DNA from: Cloacibacterium normanense
Lineage (GTDB): Bacteria > Bacteroidota > Bacteroidia > Flavobacteriales > Weeksellaceae
Assembly (NCBI RefSeq): GCF_002943105.1
Contig: NZ_PTPZ01000002.1
Location: 211,582-275,581 of the forward strand
Reading direction: 5' to 3'
DNA: 64,000 nucleotides
Positions 36,685-44,327 of the stretch are shown piece by piece. Under the pieces are notes generated by a model. The model did not search any database. It was not told the DNA's origin and saw nothing but the letters and a program-made list of their open reading frames with translations. Position 1 is the stretch's first letter; every line of letters begins with the position of its first letter. The translations under genes and the position numbers were made by a program.

Positions 36685-37452
36685 ATGAAAAAACCTTTGA
36701 TATTGGTAACCAATGATGACGGAATTACCGCTCCAGGAATTAGAAATTTGGTGAATTTTATGAACGAAATAGGCGAAGTAGTTGTAGTTGCGCCTAATTC
36801 ACCTCAATCTGGAAAAGGACATGCCATTACCATCAATTCTACCCTTACTTTCGAAGAAATAAATTTAGAAGGACCTCAGCGTGATTATTCACTGAGCGGA
36901 ACTCCTGTAGATTGCGTAAAATTTGCCCTAGATAAAGTCTTGACCAGAAAACCAGATTTAGTGGTTTCGGGAATTAATCACGGTGCCAATTCTTCGATTA
37001 ATGTCATTTATTCTGGTACCATGTCTGCCGCAGTAGAAGCAGGTGTAGAAGGTTTACAGTCTATAGGATTTTCTCTGCTGGATTTTGCGTGGGATGCAGA
37101 TTTCTCACAATGCAAAGACTATATCCAAAATATTGTGAAAAAAGTTTTAGAAAATCCATTGCCAAAAGGAATTGTGCTGAATGTGAACATTCCGAAACTG
37201 AAAAAAGAAGAAATAAAAGGCATCAAAGTTTGCAGACAAGCCAATGCAAAATGGGAAGAAAGCTTTGACGAACGTGTAAATCCTCATGGTAAAAAATACT
37301 ATTGGCTCACAGGTTATTTTAACAACCAAGACGAAGGAAAAGATGCCGATGAAAACGCACTTGCCGATGGTTACATCTCTGTAGTTCCCGTGAAATTTGA
37401 TTTAACTGCCCACGAATATTTACAGGAATTGGGAGAGGTTTTGAATGGGTAA
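36685..37452 (+). CDS. surE: 5'-nucleotidase SurE
   Basis: SurE is a metal-dependent nucleoside monophosphate phosphatase linked to stationary-phase survival. The start at 36685 (MKKPLILVTNDDGITAPGI) places the catalytic NDDG near residue 10; an upstream in-frame TTG falls within the promoter box and is rejected. The 255-aa protein has SGTPVDCV (about 86-93), SGINHGAN (about 107-114) and YSGTMSAAVEA (about 120-130). The C-terminus VKFDLTAHEYLQELGEVLNG is of interest because a similar tail is found at 39010-39078. Confidence 0.94.
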   Translation: MKKPLILVTNDDGITAPGIRNLVNFMNEIGEVVVVAPNSPQSGKGHAITINSTLTFEEINLEGPQRDYSLSGTPVDCVKFALDKVLTRKPDLVVSGINHGANSSINVIYSGTMSAAVEAGVEGLQSIGFSLLDFAWDADFSQCKDYIQNIVKKVLENPLPKGIVLNVNIPKLKKEEIKGIKVCRQANAKWEESFDERVNPHGKKYYWLTGYFNNQDEGKDADENALADGYISVVPVKFDLTAHEYLQELGEVLNG

Positions 37453-37548
37453 GATAAAAGTTTTTAAAGCAAAAACTTTTGTATATTTGATAATTGGTTT
37501 ACATTTTATAAAAATGAAATCGTTCAGTCCAATGTGTGAAAATTTGTT

Positions 37549-37556
37549 TATTTTTG
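37549..37556 (+). promoter_or_regulatory. candidate -7 box for the PIN module
   Basis: TATTTTTG fits TAnnTTTG and ends four bases before the GTG start of the first gene, the same gap as at 30141-30148. No -33 TTTG is at standard spacing. A second possible box, TATATTTG, is at 37482-37489. Confidence 0.3.
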
Positions 37557-37560
37557 TCAA

Positions 37561-38343
37561 GTGGAAAAAAATGGTCAAATAGAAATAAGAGTTTCTGGTA
37601 AAATTGGAAATGTTGATATAAATCCTGATAACTTTGATATCAGGGAAATTATTTCTATTCTTGAAAATGTTGACGACCTTTTATATAATGGCGACAAAAA
37701 AAATAGACCATTAATTTCATACGACATTCAAGAAGGTTCCGTTAGAAACATTTTTAAAACAGGGATACAATATATAGTTAGTTTTAATGCAATCTTAGGT
37801 CTTATTACAACAACAAATTCAATTGATTATTTAGATTTAGGAACAGCAAGAGCAATCGAAAACTTACAAGAATTAGCCAAAAAAAAGGATTTTATTTTTG
37901 AAATTAACACATCTGTCAAAGGAACTAATTCAATAAGAATAGATAAAAATTCTGACTACAGAAGAAGCGAAGTAATTTGGTCTGAAGCAGAATTTTATTT
38001 TTACGGAAAAATTACAAATGCTGGTGGAAAAGATAAAGCGAACATTCATTTGCTTACTGATGAATATGGAACCGTAAGAATACAGACGCCTATTACATTT
38101 CTTGAGCATCAAGAAGAAAATATTTTATATAAGCATTTAGGAATCCGAGCAAAAGGGAAACAACATTCGGAAAATGGAGATATTGACTTTTCTAATTTAG
38201 ATTTTATAGAATTAATAGATTATAGCCCTATATATGATGAAAATTATTTGAAAAGCTTAAGAACCAAAGCAAAAAAATCTTGGCTTTCAAATATAAATGC
38301 AGATGAATGGTTAAGACAAATAAGAGGAAGTTATGAAAGTTAA
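37561..38343 (+). CDS. 260-aa protein of unknown function, partner of a PIN-domain nuclease
   Basis: The GTG start is required because an in-frame TGA lies 24 bp upstream and no ATG is available near the conserved-looking N-terminus. The protein has no signal peptide. It has an N-terminal alpha/beta region (GQIEIRVSGKIGNVDINPDN), a segment SYDIQEGSVRNIFKTGIQYI (about 53-72) followed by a hydrophobic stretch FNAILGLITTTNSIDYL, a beta-rich middle and a basic helical C-terminus (KSLRTKAKKSWLSNINADEW). I recall similar uncharacterised proteins next to PIN genes but no domain name. It overlaps the PIN gene by 11 bp, so the two are translationally coupled. An antitoxin or sensor role is inference. 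Confidence 0.7.
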   Translation: MEKNGQIEIRVSGKIGNVDINPDNFDIREIISILENVDDLLYNGDKKNRPLISYDIQEGSVRNIFKTGIQYIVSFNAILGLITTTNSIDYLDLGTARAIENLQELAKKKDFIFEINTSVKGTNSIRIDKNSDYRRSEVIWSEAEFYFYGKITNAGGKDKANIHLLTDEYGTVRIQTPITFLEHQEENILYKHLGIRAKGKQHSENGDIDFSNLDFIELIDYSPIYDENYLKSLRTKAKKSWLSNINADEWLRQIRGSYES

Positions 38344-38818
38344 TGGTGTTCTATTAGATACAAGTTTTTTTATACGCTTTCTGAACGATGATGATCCATT
38401 ATTCGAAAACGCTCTAGAATATTACAAATATTTTCTACGTGAAGAAATTAAAATGTATATTTCTACAATTTCAGTTGCCGAGTATTGTGTTGGTGGCTCA
38501 ATCACAGAATTACCCTTGAGAAATTTGGCAATTCTTCCATTTAATTTGAATCATTCAGTAAAAACTGGGGAAATAGCAAGTGTAGTTTTCACAAAAAAAG
38601 GGAAACTCAAATTAAAAGAAAGAAATCTTATACCAAATGATTCTAAATTATTTTCACAAGCTGATGTTGAAAATACAATTTCTTTCTATTTATCTTCCGA
38701 TTCTGAAAGTAACAAAATTTATAAATTGTTGGAAGATGAAAATCACAAATTGAAATTTAAATTTATTGATTTAAAAATTCCTCCAAATGAATATTTTGGA
38801 TTTTTAGATTTGAGATAA
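38333..38818 (+). CDS. PIN-domain protein, probable ribonuclease
   Basis: PIN domains are Mg2+-dependent RNases, often the toxin of VapBC systems. The 161-aa protein opens with VNGVLLDTSFFIRFL (Asp about 9). It has STISVAEYCVGG (Glu about 50), PNDSKLFSQADV (Asp about 103, with Asp111) and FYLSSDSE (Asp about 123), so the expected acidic cluster is complete. It lacks a VapB-like small antitoxin upstream. Instead it overlaps the 260-aa gene by 11 bp. A repeat with a hairpin terminator (38846-39007) follows. Confidence 0.75.
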   Translation: MKVNGVLLDTSFFIRFLNDDDPLFENALEYYKYFLREEIKMYISTISVAEYCVGGSITELPLRNLAILPFNLNHSVKTGEIASVVFTKKGKLKLKERNLIPNDSKLFSQADVENTISFYLSSDSESNKIYKLLEDENHKLKFKFIDLKIPPNEYFGFLDLR

Positions 38819-38845
38819 AAAATAAAAGCATTTCACAAATTTATA

Positions 38846-39007
38846 ACCCAATCTCTCGGATTTGTAATCCGTGACTACAATAAAAATATAAACTCTAAAA
38901 TCCGCAAAAAGCGGATTTTTTTATGGGCAATTCTTTGAGTTTTCTAGGAGTGAAATAGGAGTTTTCCTTCGTGTTTACTCGTGGTTTGTTCGTGTTTCCT
39001 TCGAATC
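38846..39007 (+). repeat. 162-bp direct repeat, copy A
   Basis: This runs from ACCCAATCTCTCGGATTTGT to GTGTTTCCTTCGAATC and aligns without length difference to 40134-40295. It contains the hairpin CGGATT-TGT-AATCCG, a terminator-like hairpin (AAAATCCGC-AAAAA-GCGGATTTTTT, about 38896-38922) and the reiterated words GTTTACTCG, GTTTGTTCG. The copies flank a 1.1-kb cassette. Confidence 0.9.
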
Positions 39008-39009
39008 TC

Positions 39010-39078
39010 GTAAAATTTGATTTGACTGACTACGCCTCAATTACAATATTATCAACGATTCTATATAAAACAAAATAA
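39010..39078 (+). pseudogene. possible remnant of a surE 3' end
   Basis: Read in frame from 39010 the sequence gives VKFDLTDYASITILSTILYK and then TK and a stop. The first six residues equal the SurE tail VKFDLT (position 37390 region), and the underlying DNA is similar for about 20 bp. It immediately follows repeat copy A. It could be the displaced original end of surE, but the match is short. Confidence 0.35.
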
Positions 39079-39098
39079 TTTTTTATTTTTTTTGAATA

Positions 39099-39130
39099 TT
39101 TGCATAATTAAAAATGACATTTTATATTTG
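39099..39130 (+). promoter_or_regulatory. exact Bacteroidota-type promoter
   Basis: TTTG (39099-39102), 20 bp, then TATATTTG (39123-39130): both boxes and spacing are ideal. It lies 27 bp before the ATG of the decayed lipoprotein gene and would also serve the downstream small membrane protein. Confidence 0.65.
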
Positions 39131-39157
39131 TAATAATAAACATTAAAAATAAAATTT

Positions 39158-39887
39158 ATGAAAAATTTACTATTGTAAGCATTTATTTTATTACTTGTAT
39201 CTTGTTCAAGAGACTCTGTTTCAATTACTGATACGAGTTCTTTAACGGTATCCAAGACAAATTACAAAATTTTTAAAGGAAAAGACAAATCTTTATATTA
39301 AGATAAGTATTTGAAATATTTAGAGAAAGTAAGAAAGAAGTTAAGCTTAAAAAATAGTATGACCTATCGTATAGATGGAAACTCATTTGAACAATTAATG
39401 CCCGCAGATGAATTTACTTATTATTTAACAGGAGAATATGTTGGTGACCCATATGATGATGTTTTGTTGGCGGATGGAGAAATGTTTATGCTGCTAATAG
39501 TCTTGAAGAAGCCGAAGCTAAAAATGAACTTTCAGAATCTATCGAATCTGCCAAAAACTATTTACTTTCTCACCAATTAGATTTTTCTGATGAATGGTCT
39601 GCTGCCAGCCCCAATTATATTAATGCTGCTAATATTGTAATTGAGATGGAACAAAAATTAGGTATCCCTACTTATGATGGTTATTCTTCTAATTTAAATG
39701 TAAGTCGCTCTGTTGGTGAATGCTTTCTTGAGGCAACAGGTATACATCTTTATATGATGGTTGGTATGGCAAATTTGCAACAAAAAGAATGTTAATAGCT
39801 GCTGTTGGAAAAGTTGCAACAAGGTTTCTAGGATATGTTGGTGCAGTAATTGCAGTTGCAGACTTTTCATATTGTATGTGGGGTTAA
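39158..39887 (+). pseudogene. decayed lipoprotein gene (two in-frame stops, at least two frameshifts)
   Basis: Joined across the lesions, the product would be a lipoprotein: MKNLLL-stop-AFILLLVSCSRDS (lipobox VSCS), then a second stop after KGKDKSLY. A readable region follows (YRIDGNSFEQLMPADEFTYY, to about 39480), then a frameshift into NVYAANSLEEAEAKNELSES and on to SVGECFLEATG. A second shift near 39745-39765 leads into a hydrophobic Gly-rich tail (KVATRFLGYVGAVIAVADFS, ending YCMWG-stop). The promoter is intact. I do not know the family. Confidence 0.7.
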
Positions 39888-39897
39888 ATAAATAATT

Positions 39898-40083
39898 ATG
39901 GAAACGATATTTAATTTATTAGTAATTTTTATTTGCTTGCTAGGTTTATATTCGTTAGCAAAAGAGACAATTTCTTACTACAAAAAGAAAAAAAAGTTAT
40001 CACTTTATGACAAAAACTATCGTATCTTTTTATTTACTATTGGAATTTATATTATAGTAAGTAAATTGTCTACTATTTTATAA
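39898..40083 (+). CDS. 61-aa membrane protein downstream of the lipoprotein pseudogene
   Basis: It starts 10 bp after the pseudogene stop and looks like its operon partner. There are two transmembrane helices (about 3-21, IFNLLVIFICLLGLYSLA, and about 43-58, IFLFTIGIYIIVSKL) separated by a Lys-rich loop (YYKKKKKLSLYDKNYR). No signal peptidase site is obvious. Pairing a small two-span protein with a lipoprotein that has a Gly-rich hydrophobic tail recalls immunity-effector pairs, but this is speculation. Confidence 0.5.
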   Translation: METIFNLLVIFICLLGLYSLAKETISYYKKKKKLSLYDKNYRIFLFTIGIYIIVSKLSTIL

Positions 40084-40133
40084 TTATTAAGAATATATAA
40101 TGATAATATTACACTATATTAGACCTATATAAA

Positions 40134-40295
40134 ACCCGATGTCTCGGATTTGTAATCCGTGACTACAATAAAAATATAAACCCTAAAATCCGCTTTTTGC
40201 GGTTTTTTTTATGGGAAATTCTTTGAGTTTTCTTGGAGTCAAATAAGAGTTTTGCTTGGGGTTTGTTCGTGGTTTGTTCGTGTTTCCTTCGAATC
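40134..40295 (+). repeat. 162-bp direct repeat, copy B
   Basis: This runs from ACCCGATGTCTCGGATTTGT to TTTCCTTCGAATC with the same length as copy A and about 90% identity by eye. The terminator-like hairpin is AATCCGC-TTTTT-GCGG plus T8 (about 40186-40210). The following bases (about 40325-40365) contain words complementary to its right half (AATAAACCAGGAACAAACG, then ACTTGAGTCAAC), so copy B is one arm of a longer imperfect palindrome that copy A lacks. Confidence 0.9.
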
Positions 40296-40482
40296 AGCCT
40301 CGGAAAAGTACCCTAAATTACGAATAAACCAGGAACAAACGTAAAACTTGAGTCAACTTTAACCCGAATGAAACTAAAGAGAATTACTCTATTTTCTAAA
40401 TCATTTTGAAATATAAATTAGTTCTATTTTTCTTCTCAATAAATGTAAAAATTCCTTATTTTTAACAAAATAATTTTACCAA
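40296..40482. other. intergenic, right arm of copy B plus guaC leader
   Basis: The first 70 bp complete the imperfect palindrome of repeat copy B. The rest is AT-rich leader to guaC. I see no gene and no recognisable riboswitch. Confidence 0.4.
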
Positions 40483-41526
40483 ATGCGCATAGAATATGAT
40501 ATAAAATTGGGCTTCAAAGACGTGATGTTTCGCCCAAAACGTTCTACTCTTAAATCTCGTTCACAAGTAAGTCTAGAAAGAGAATTTATCTTTAGAAATT
40601 CTAAAAAAACTTGGCGAGGTGTTCCCATTATCGCTGCTAATATGGATACGGTAGGAACTTTTGAAATGGCTTTAGAATTGGCAAAAGAAAAAATCATTAC
40701 CGCTATTCATAAGCATTACACGCTAGAAGAATGGTCGGCATTTCTAGAAAATTCTCCAGAAAGCATTTACCAATATATCGCCATCAGCTCTGGAACAGGA
40801 AGCAGTGACGAAGAAAAAATTAAAGAAATCATCAGCAAATTCCCGAAAATAGATTTCATCTGCATCGATGTAGCCAATGGTTATTCGGAACATTTTGTGA
40901 ATTTTGTGAAAAAAGTTCGCGCAGATTTTCCAGATAAAACCATTATCGCAGGAAATGTAGTGACTGGCGAAATGGTAGAAGAACTCATTTTAGCCGGTGC
41001 TGATATTATAAAAGTAGGAATTGGCCCTGGTTCTGTGTGTACTACCCGAGTAAAAACAGGAGTGGGTTATCCTCAACTTTCGGCGATTATAGAATGTGCA
41101 GATGCAGCGCATGGTTTGGGTGGACATATCATTGGTGATGGTGGTTGCAAAGTTCCGGGAGATGTAGCCAAAGCTTTTGGTGGAGGCGCAGATTTTGTAA
41201 TGCTAGGCGGAATGTTTGCTGGTCACGACGAAAGTGGCGGTGAAATGGTAGAAGAAAACGGTAAAAAATTCAGATTGTTCTACGGAATGAGTTCTAAAAC
41301 CGCTATGGAAAAACACAGTGGTGGCGTTGCAGAATATCGTGCTTCTGAAGGGAAAACTGTAAAGGTAAAATACAAAGGGCCAGTTGCCGAAACCGTGAAA
41401 GATATTTTAGGCGGAGTACGCTCTACTTGTACGTATGTTGGCGCTTCTCAACTCAAGGAATTATCGAAAAGAACGACCTTTATCAGAGTACAAGAACAGC
41501 ATAACGAAGTATTTGGAAACGAATAG
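40483..41526 (+). CDS. guaC: GMP reductase
   Basis: This enzyme reduces GMP to IMP with NADPH, recycling guanine nucleotides. The 347-aa protein belongs to the IMPDH/GMPR fold. Motifs: [10 protein letters not shown] (about 51-60), the catalytic loop [11 protein letters not shown] (Cys about 186, the same position as in animal GMPR), [14 protein letters not shown], and no CBS insert, which separates it from IMPDH. The C-terminus includes [13 protein letters not shown]. Monocistronic. Confidence 0.94.
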   Translation: MRIEYDIKLGFKDVMFRPKRSTLKSRSQVSLEREFIFRNSKKTWRGVPIIAANMDTVGTFEMALELAKEKIITAIHKHYTLEEWSAFLENSPESIYQYIAISSGTGSSDEEKIKEIISKFPKIDFICIDVANGYSEHFVNFVKKVRADFPDKTIIAGNVVTGEMVEELILAGADIIKVGIGPGSVCTTRVKTGVGYPQLSAIIECADAAHGLGGHIIGDGGCKVPGDVAKAFGGGADFVMLGGMFAGHDESGGEMVEENGKKFRLFYGMSSKTAMEKHSGGVAEYRASEGKTVKVKYKGPVAETVKDILGGVRSTCTYVGASQLKELSKRTTFIRVQEQHNEVFGNE

Positions 41527-41641
41527 CTTAGATAAAAAAACTTTTTATTTATGTTAATGCAATTATTTTATTTGTAATAGCTAATTGAAATGGCAACCAT
41601 TATCTAAACTACTGTAAATCAAGCGATTTCTAAACAATTTT

Positions 41642-41673
41642 TTTGGAGATAAAAAATATTATTTTTATATTTG
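41642..41673 (+). promoter_or_regulatory. exact Bacteroidota-type promoter with no gene downstream
   Basis: TTTG (41642-41645), 20 bp, then TATATTTG (41666-41673). The next plus-strand ATG opens a two-codon frame, so the promoter most likely drives a small RNA ending at the hairpin at 41729-41751. Confidence 0.65.
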
Positions 41674-41679
41674 CACCCG

Positions 41680-41757
41680 AAAACACAAGTGCTCCAATAA
41701 AATATAATTCTTTGAATTATAATGGCTTAATCCTCGAATTACTCGAGGATTTTCTAT
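41680..41757 (+). ncRNA. candidate small RNA of about 78 nt
   Basis: The segment lies between an exact consensus promoter and a Rho-independent terminator (AATCCTCGA/TCGAGGATT then TTTCTATTTT). Internally it can form CAC-AA-GTG and an 8-bp stem TATAATTC-TTT-GAATTATA. No open frame of useful length is present. Its 3' end overlaps the stop codon of the convergent mtnN gene, so it could also pair with the mtnN mRNA 3' end. The exact start is estimated from the -7 box. Confidence 0.5.
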
Positions 41758-41760
41758 TTT
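41729..41760 (+). terminator. terminator of the candidate small RNA
   Basis: A 9-bp stem AATCCTCGA/TCGAGGATT with a 5-nt loop is followed by a T-rich tail on the plus strand only. Confidence 0.75.
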
Positions 41761-42332
41761 AGAAGGGTTTCTCTGAGTTTTTGTGCGGCTTTTTTTACTT
41801 CTGTACTCCAATCATCTACTGCGTTTCCATCTGCTCCATCAGAAATATATTTAAGACACAAAAATGGTAATTTTTCTTCTTTGCACACTTTAGCCAAAGC
41901 AAAAGCTTCCATTTCTATCACGTTGTATTCAGTATTATTGTGTTCCATTTCGAACTGGTCTCCGCTTCCGCAAATTCCACTCGGAAAATCTTGTAAAGAG
42001 ATGCCGTGTTCTAGAATAATTTCTCCATTTGCAAAAGGCGTTTCGAATTTTTGAAAACCGAGTGCCATCACATCCATATCTCTTTGGATAAATTGGGTAC
42101 AACACACCACATTTCCCTTATTAAAAGCCGTGCTTCCTGCAGTTCCCAGATTAATGATAATATCGGGATTATACTTTTCTATGCCTTTAAAAAGATGATA
42201 CGCTGCATTAATCTTCCCTACTCCAGTAAAAATTTTCTGAAAATCATTAAACTCTTCTTGCGCTTCTACTTCTAAAGCAAAAACCAGAAGTGGATTTTGG
42301 TAAATGGTTCCGTTGATATTTATTTCTTTCAT
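41754..42332 (-). CDS. nucleosidase (MTA/SAH nucleosidase-like)
   Basis: This 192-aa protein of the PNP/UDP phosphorylase fold starts at MKEININGTIYQ; a longer frame adds 11 residues from an AT-rich leader and is rejected. Visible motifs: VFALEVEAQEEF, GVGKINAAYH (about 46-55), LGTAGS (about 71-76), NVIEMEAFALAKVC (about 146-159, the nucleoside-binding ME and catalytic region) and YISDGADGNAVDDW (catalytic Asp about 174). It is shorter than classical MtnN (about 230 aa), so substrate preference is uncertain. Confidence 0.8.
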   Translation of the reverse strand: MKEININGTIYQNPLLVFALEVEAQEEFNDFQKIFTGVGKINAAYHLFKGIEKYNPDIIINLGTAGSTAFNKGNVVCCTQFIQRDMDVMALGFQKFETPFANGEIILEHGISLQDFPSGICGSGDQFEMEHNNTEYNVIEMEAFALAKVCKEEKLPFLCLKYISDGADGNAVDDWSTEVKKAAQKLRETLLK

Positions 42333-42388
42333 TTTACTTATTTTTTTAAACGCAAAGAATATCATCTATCCTATCGTTTTTAAAAATG

Positions 42389-42412
42389 AAAAGACTTCCG
42401 AAGAAGCCTTTT
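42389..42412 (-). terminator. terminator after fabG
   Basis: On the minus strand AAAAGGCTTC-TTCG-GAAGTCTTTT forms a 10-bp stem with a stable C(UUCG)G tetraloop, followed by a T-rich tail. Confidence 0.8.
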
Positions 42413-42439
42413 TATGTTTATTTATTGATTTTCAATATT

Positions 42440-43183
42440 TTAAGTAAGCATTCCGCCATCTACATTCATGACTTGACCGGTAACATAGGCAGACATTTCG
42501 CTTCCGAAGAATACACATGCATTTGCTACATCTTCTGGAGTTCCGCCACGTTTTAAAGGAATAGCATCTCTCCAACCTTGTACGGTTTTCTCGTCTAAAA
42601 CAGCCGTCATTTCAGTTTCTATAAATCCTGGCGCAATTGCATTACATCTGATATTTCTAGAACCCAATTCCAAAGCTACAGATTTTGTAAAACCAATTAC
42701 TCCAGCTTTAGAAGCCGCATAATTCGCTTGTCCTGCGTTTCCTTTTACCCCAACTACAGAAGTCATGTTAATAATAGAACCGCTTCTTGCCTTCATCATG
42801 GGTTTAATCACGGCTTTTGTCAAGTTGAAAACAGAATCTAGATTTACTTTGATAATCGTATCCCAATCTTCTTTTGACATTCTGAGCATCAAATTATCTC
42901 TGGTAATTCCAGCGTTATTGATTAAAATATCGATTTTTCCAAATTCTGTCATTACATCATCTACCAATTTCTGAGCTGCTTCGTGGTCTGAAGCATCTGA
43001 TTGATAACCTTTGATTTGGGTAACAGAACTTAATGATTTTTCTAATTCTTGTGCTTTTTCTACAGAACCTGCATAAGTAAAAGCCACTTTCGCACCTTGT
43101 GCTGCAAAAACTTCTACAATTCCTTTTCCGATTCCGCGAGTTCCTCCTGTGATAAGAGCCACCTTTCCTTCAAGTAGTTTCAT
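42440..43183 (-). CDS. fabG: 3-oxoacyl-[acyl-carrier-protein] reductase
   Basis: FabG reduces beta-ketoacyl-ACP with NADPH in fatty-acid elongation. The 247-aa SDR protein has TGGTRGIGKG (about 12-21), NNAG (about 89-92), the catalytic Ser about 142 (INMTSVVG), YAASK (Tyr about 155, Lys about 159) and the FabG-type ending YVTGQVMNVDGGM. No other fab genes are adjacent. Confidence 0.93.
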   Translation of the reverse strand: MKLLEGKVALITGGTRGIGKGIVEVFAAQGAKVAFTYAGSVEKAQELEKSLSSVTQIKGYQSDASDHEAAQKLVDDVMTEFGKIDILINNAGITRDNLMLRMSKEDWDTIIKVNLDSVFNLTKAVIKPMMKARSGSIINMTSVVGVKGNAGQANYAASKAGVIGFTKSVALELGSRNIRCNAIAPGFIETEMTAVLDEKTVQGWRDAIPLKRGGTPEDVANACVFFGSEMSAYVTGQVMNVDGGMLT

Positions 43184-43249
43184 AACAATTGTTTATTTTT
43201 TTAATTTGTGCTATGGATTTCGCTTTCGCTTAATTCATAAATAATTTGT

Positions 43250-43257
43250 CAAAGATA
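43250..43257 (-). promoter_or_regulatory. candidate -7 box for fabG
   Basis: TATCTTTG on the minus strand, 66 bp before the fabG ATG and just past the stop of the upstream gene. No -33 TTTG. Confidence 0.4.
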
Positions 43258-43258
43258 A

Positions 43259-43648
43259 TTAATTTGGAATTTCCTCCACTAAAATTTCATGGTCAGATTG
43301 ATCATAGTAAGTACAAGTCATCTGATTTAAATCTACTTTCCACTTCTCAATTCCCGCTTCTGCACAATCTTTACAGAAGGTAAAATAATCCGTTTTTCCT
43401 TGTTGATGCAATTTTAGTTGTGCCATAAATTTATGTGCATCTGTAATTTCTGCAATGTATAATTCCTCATATTGAGGATGAGAATTTATGCTAAAATTAT
43501 TCTCTCCAAAATATTGAGTATGGCTATCTTTTACAAAAGTTTCAAAAGCAATCACTCCCAATTCTTTAATGTCTTGGATATATTTAGGAAAATCCGCACC
43601 AGTTTTTACTTTTTCGTGAGCTAATTCTATTTGTTGTACTGTAAACAT
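43259..43648 (-). CDS. DUF1398-like protein
   Basis: This 129-aa soluble protein begins MFTVQQIELAHEKVKTGADFPKYIQDIKEL and contains GVIAFETFVKDSHTQYFG and the C-terminal FCKDCAEAGIEKWKVDLNQMTCTYYD. This pattern is typical of the DUF1398 (YbcV-like) family. No function is known. It begins 3 bp after the upstream YdeI-like gene ends, suggesting an operon. Confidence 0.75.
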   Translation of the reverse strand: MFTVQQIELAHEKVKTGADFPKYIQDIKELGVIAFETFVKDSHTQYFGENNFSINSHPQYEELYIAEITDAHKFMAQLKLHQQGKTDYFTFCKDCAEAGIEKWKVDLNQMTCTYYDQSDHEILVEEIPN

Positions 43649-43651
43649 TTT

Positions 43652-44230
43652 TTAATCATTTAAACCTTTTCCTTCAAATATTTTTGGTTTTAGTTTTTCT
43701 ATTCTTGAAATTCTAGTTCTCGATTGTTTTGCTGAAGAAAAATGCAGTAAATATGCGCGTTGTCTTCCTGGAGTTAAAGATTTAAACGCCTTTTCAAAAT
43801 CTTTATCTTGGCTAAAAATTTCTTCTAATTCTTCGGGTAATTTTTGTTCTTCTATTGTTTTGAAAGTAACTTTTGCTCCAGATTTTTCGAGGGCAATCAT
43901 TTCTTTGATGTAGTCTTTCAAAATAGATTCTAATCCAATGATTTGATGTAGATTAGTAAACTTTACGATTTTTGCTGATTGTGTGTTTTGACCTGCAAAT
44001 TCTAAGATTTTATGTTCGTCTTTCAGCAAAACTCCTTTGAAAAAACTCAACGTACAAAAGTCTTTGAAACTCCCCAAAATAATGAGATTGCTTCCATTAA
44101 AAGAATAACACGGTTGATACCATTTTACCTCCTCCGCTAAACCACAATCCAAAACAATGGAACGAAGTTTTGCAAGTTCTTCTTTCCAGTTTTTATTTTT
44201 GGCAATAAGTTCTTCTACGGTGGGTTTCAT
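43652..44230 (-). CDS. YdeI/OmpD-associated family protein with DUF1801 domain
   Basis: This 192-aa cytosolic protein starts at MKPTVEELIAKNKNWKEELA; the upstream in-frame Met lies inside a repeat and is rejected. The N-terminal part (about 20-110) is a DUF1801 fold with EEVKWYQPCYSFNGSNLI and LSFFKGVLL. The C-terminal part (about 130-190) is YdeI-like with EELEEIF and SLTPGRQRAYLLHFSSAKQSRTRISRIEK. Function is unknown. It is cotranscribed with the DUF1398 gene. Confidence 0.8.
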   Translation of the reverse strand: MKPTVEELIAKNKNWKEELAKLRSIVLDCGLAEEVKWYQPCYSFNGSNLIILGSFKDFCTLSFFKGVLLKDEHKILEFAGQNTQSAKIVKFTNLHQIIGLESILKDYIKEMIALEKSGAKVTFKTIEEQKLPEELEEIFSQDKDFEKAFKSLTPGRQRAYLLHFSSAKQSRTRISRIEKLKPKIFEGKGLND

Positions 44231-44235
44231 TTTAA

Positions 44236-44327
44236 TAATATTCTCTCGCAGATTTAGCAAATTAAGCAGATTTTTAAATTTAAAATCAATTTCATTTGTA
44301 CAATCAGCCTAATCAGCGAGAATTAAA
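44236..44327. repeat. intergenic element with inverted ends (CTCGCAGATTTAGCA type)
   Basis: The left end is TTCTCTCGCAGATTTAGCAA followed by ATTAAGCAGATTT, three related 9-nt words. The right end, AATCAGCCTAATCAGCGAGAA, is their inverted counterpart. It fills the gap between rsmI and the YdeI-like gene and reaches into the last codon of rsmI. Confidence 0.65.

Noticed and set aside
38850-38880. tRNA-Thr-like anticodon arm (CGGATTTGTAATCCG) in the 162-bp repeat
   Set aside because: The anticodon-arm resemblance is real, but no acceptor, D or T arm can be built around it in either copy; a simple hairpin explains it.
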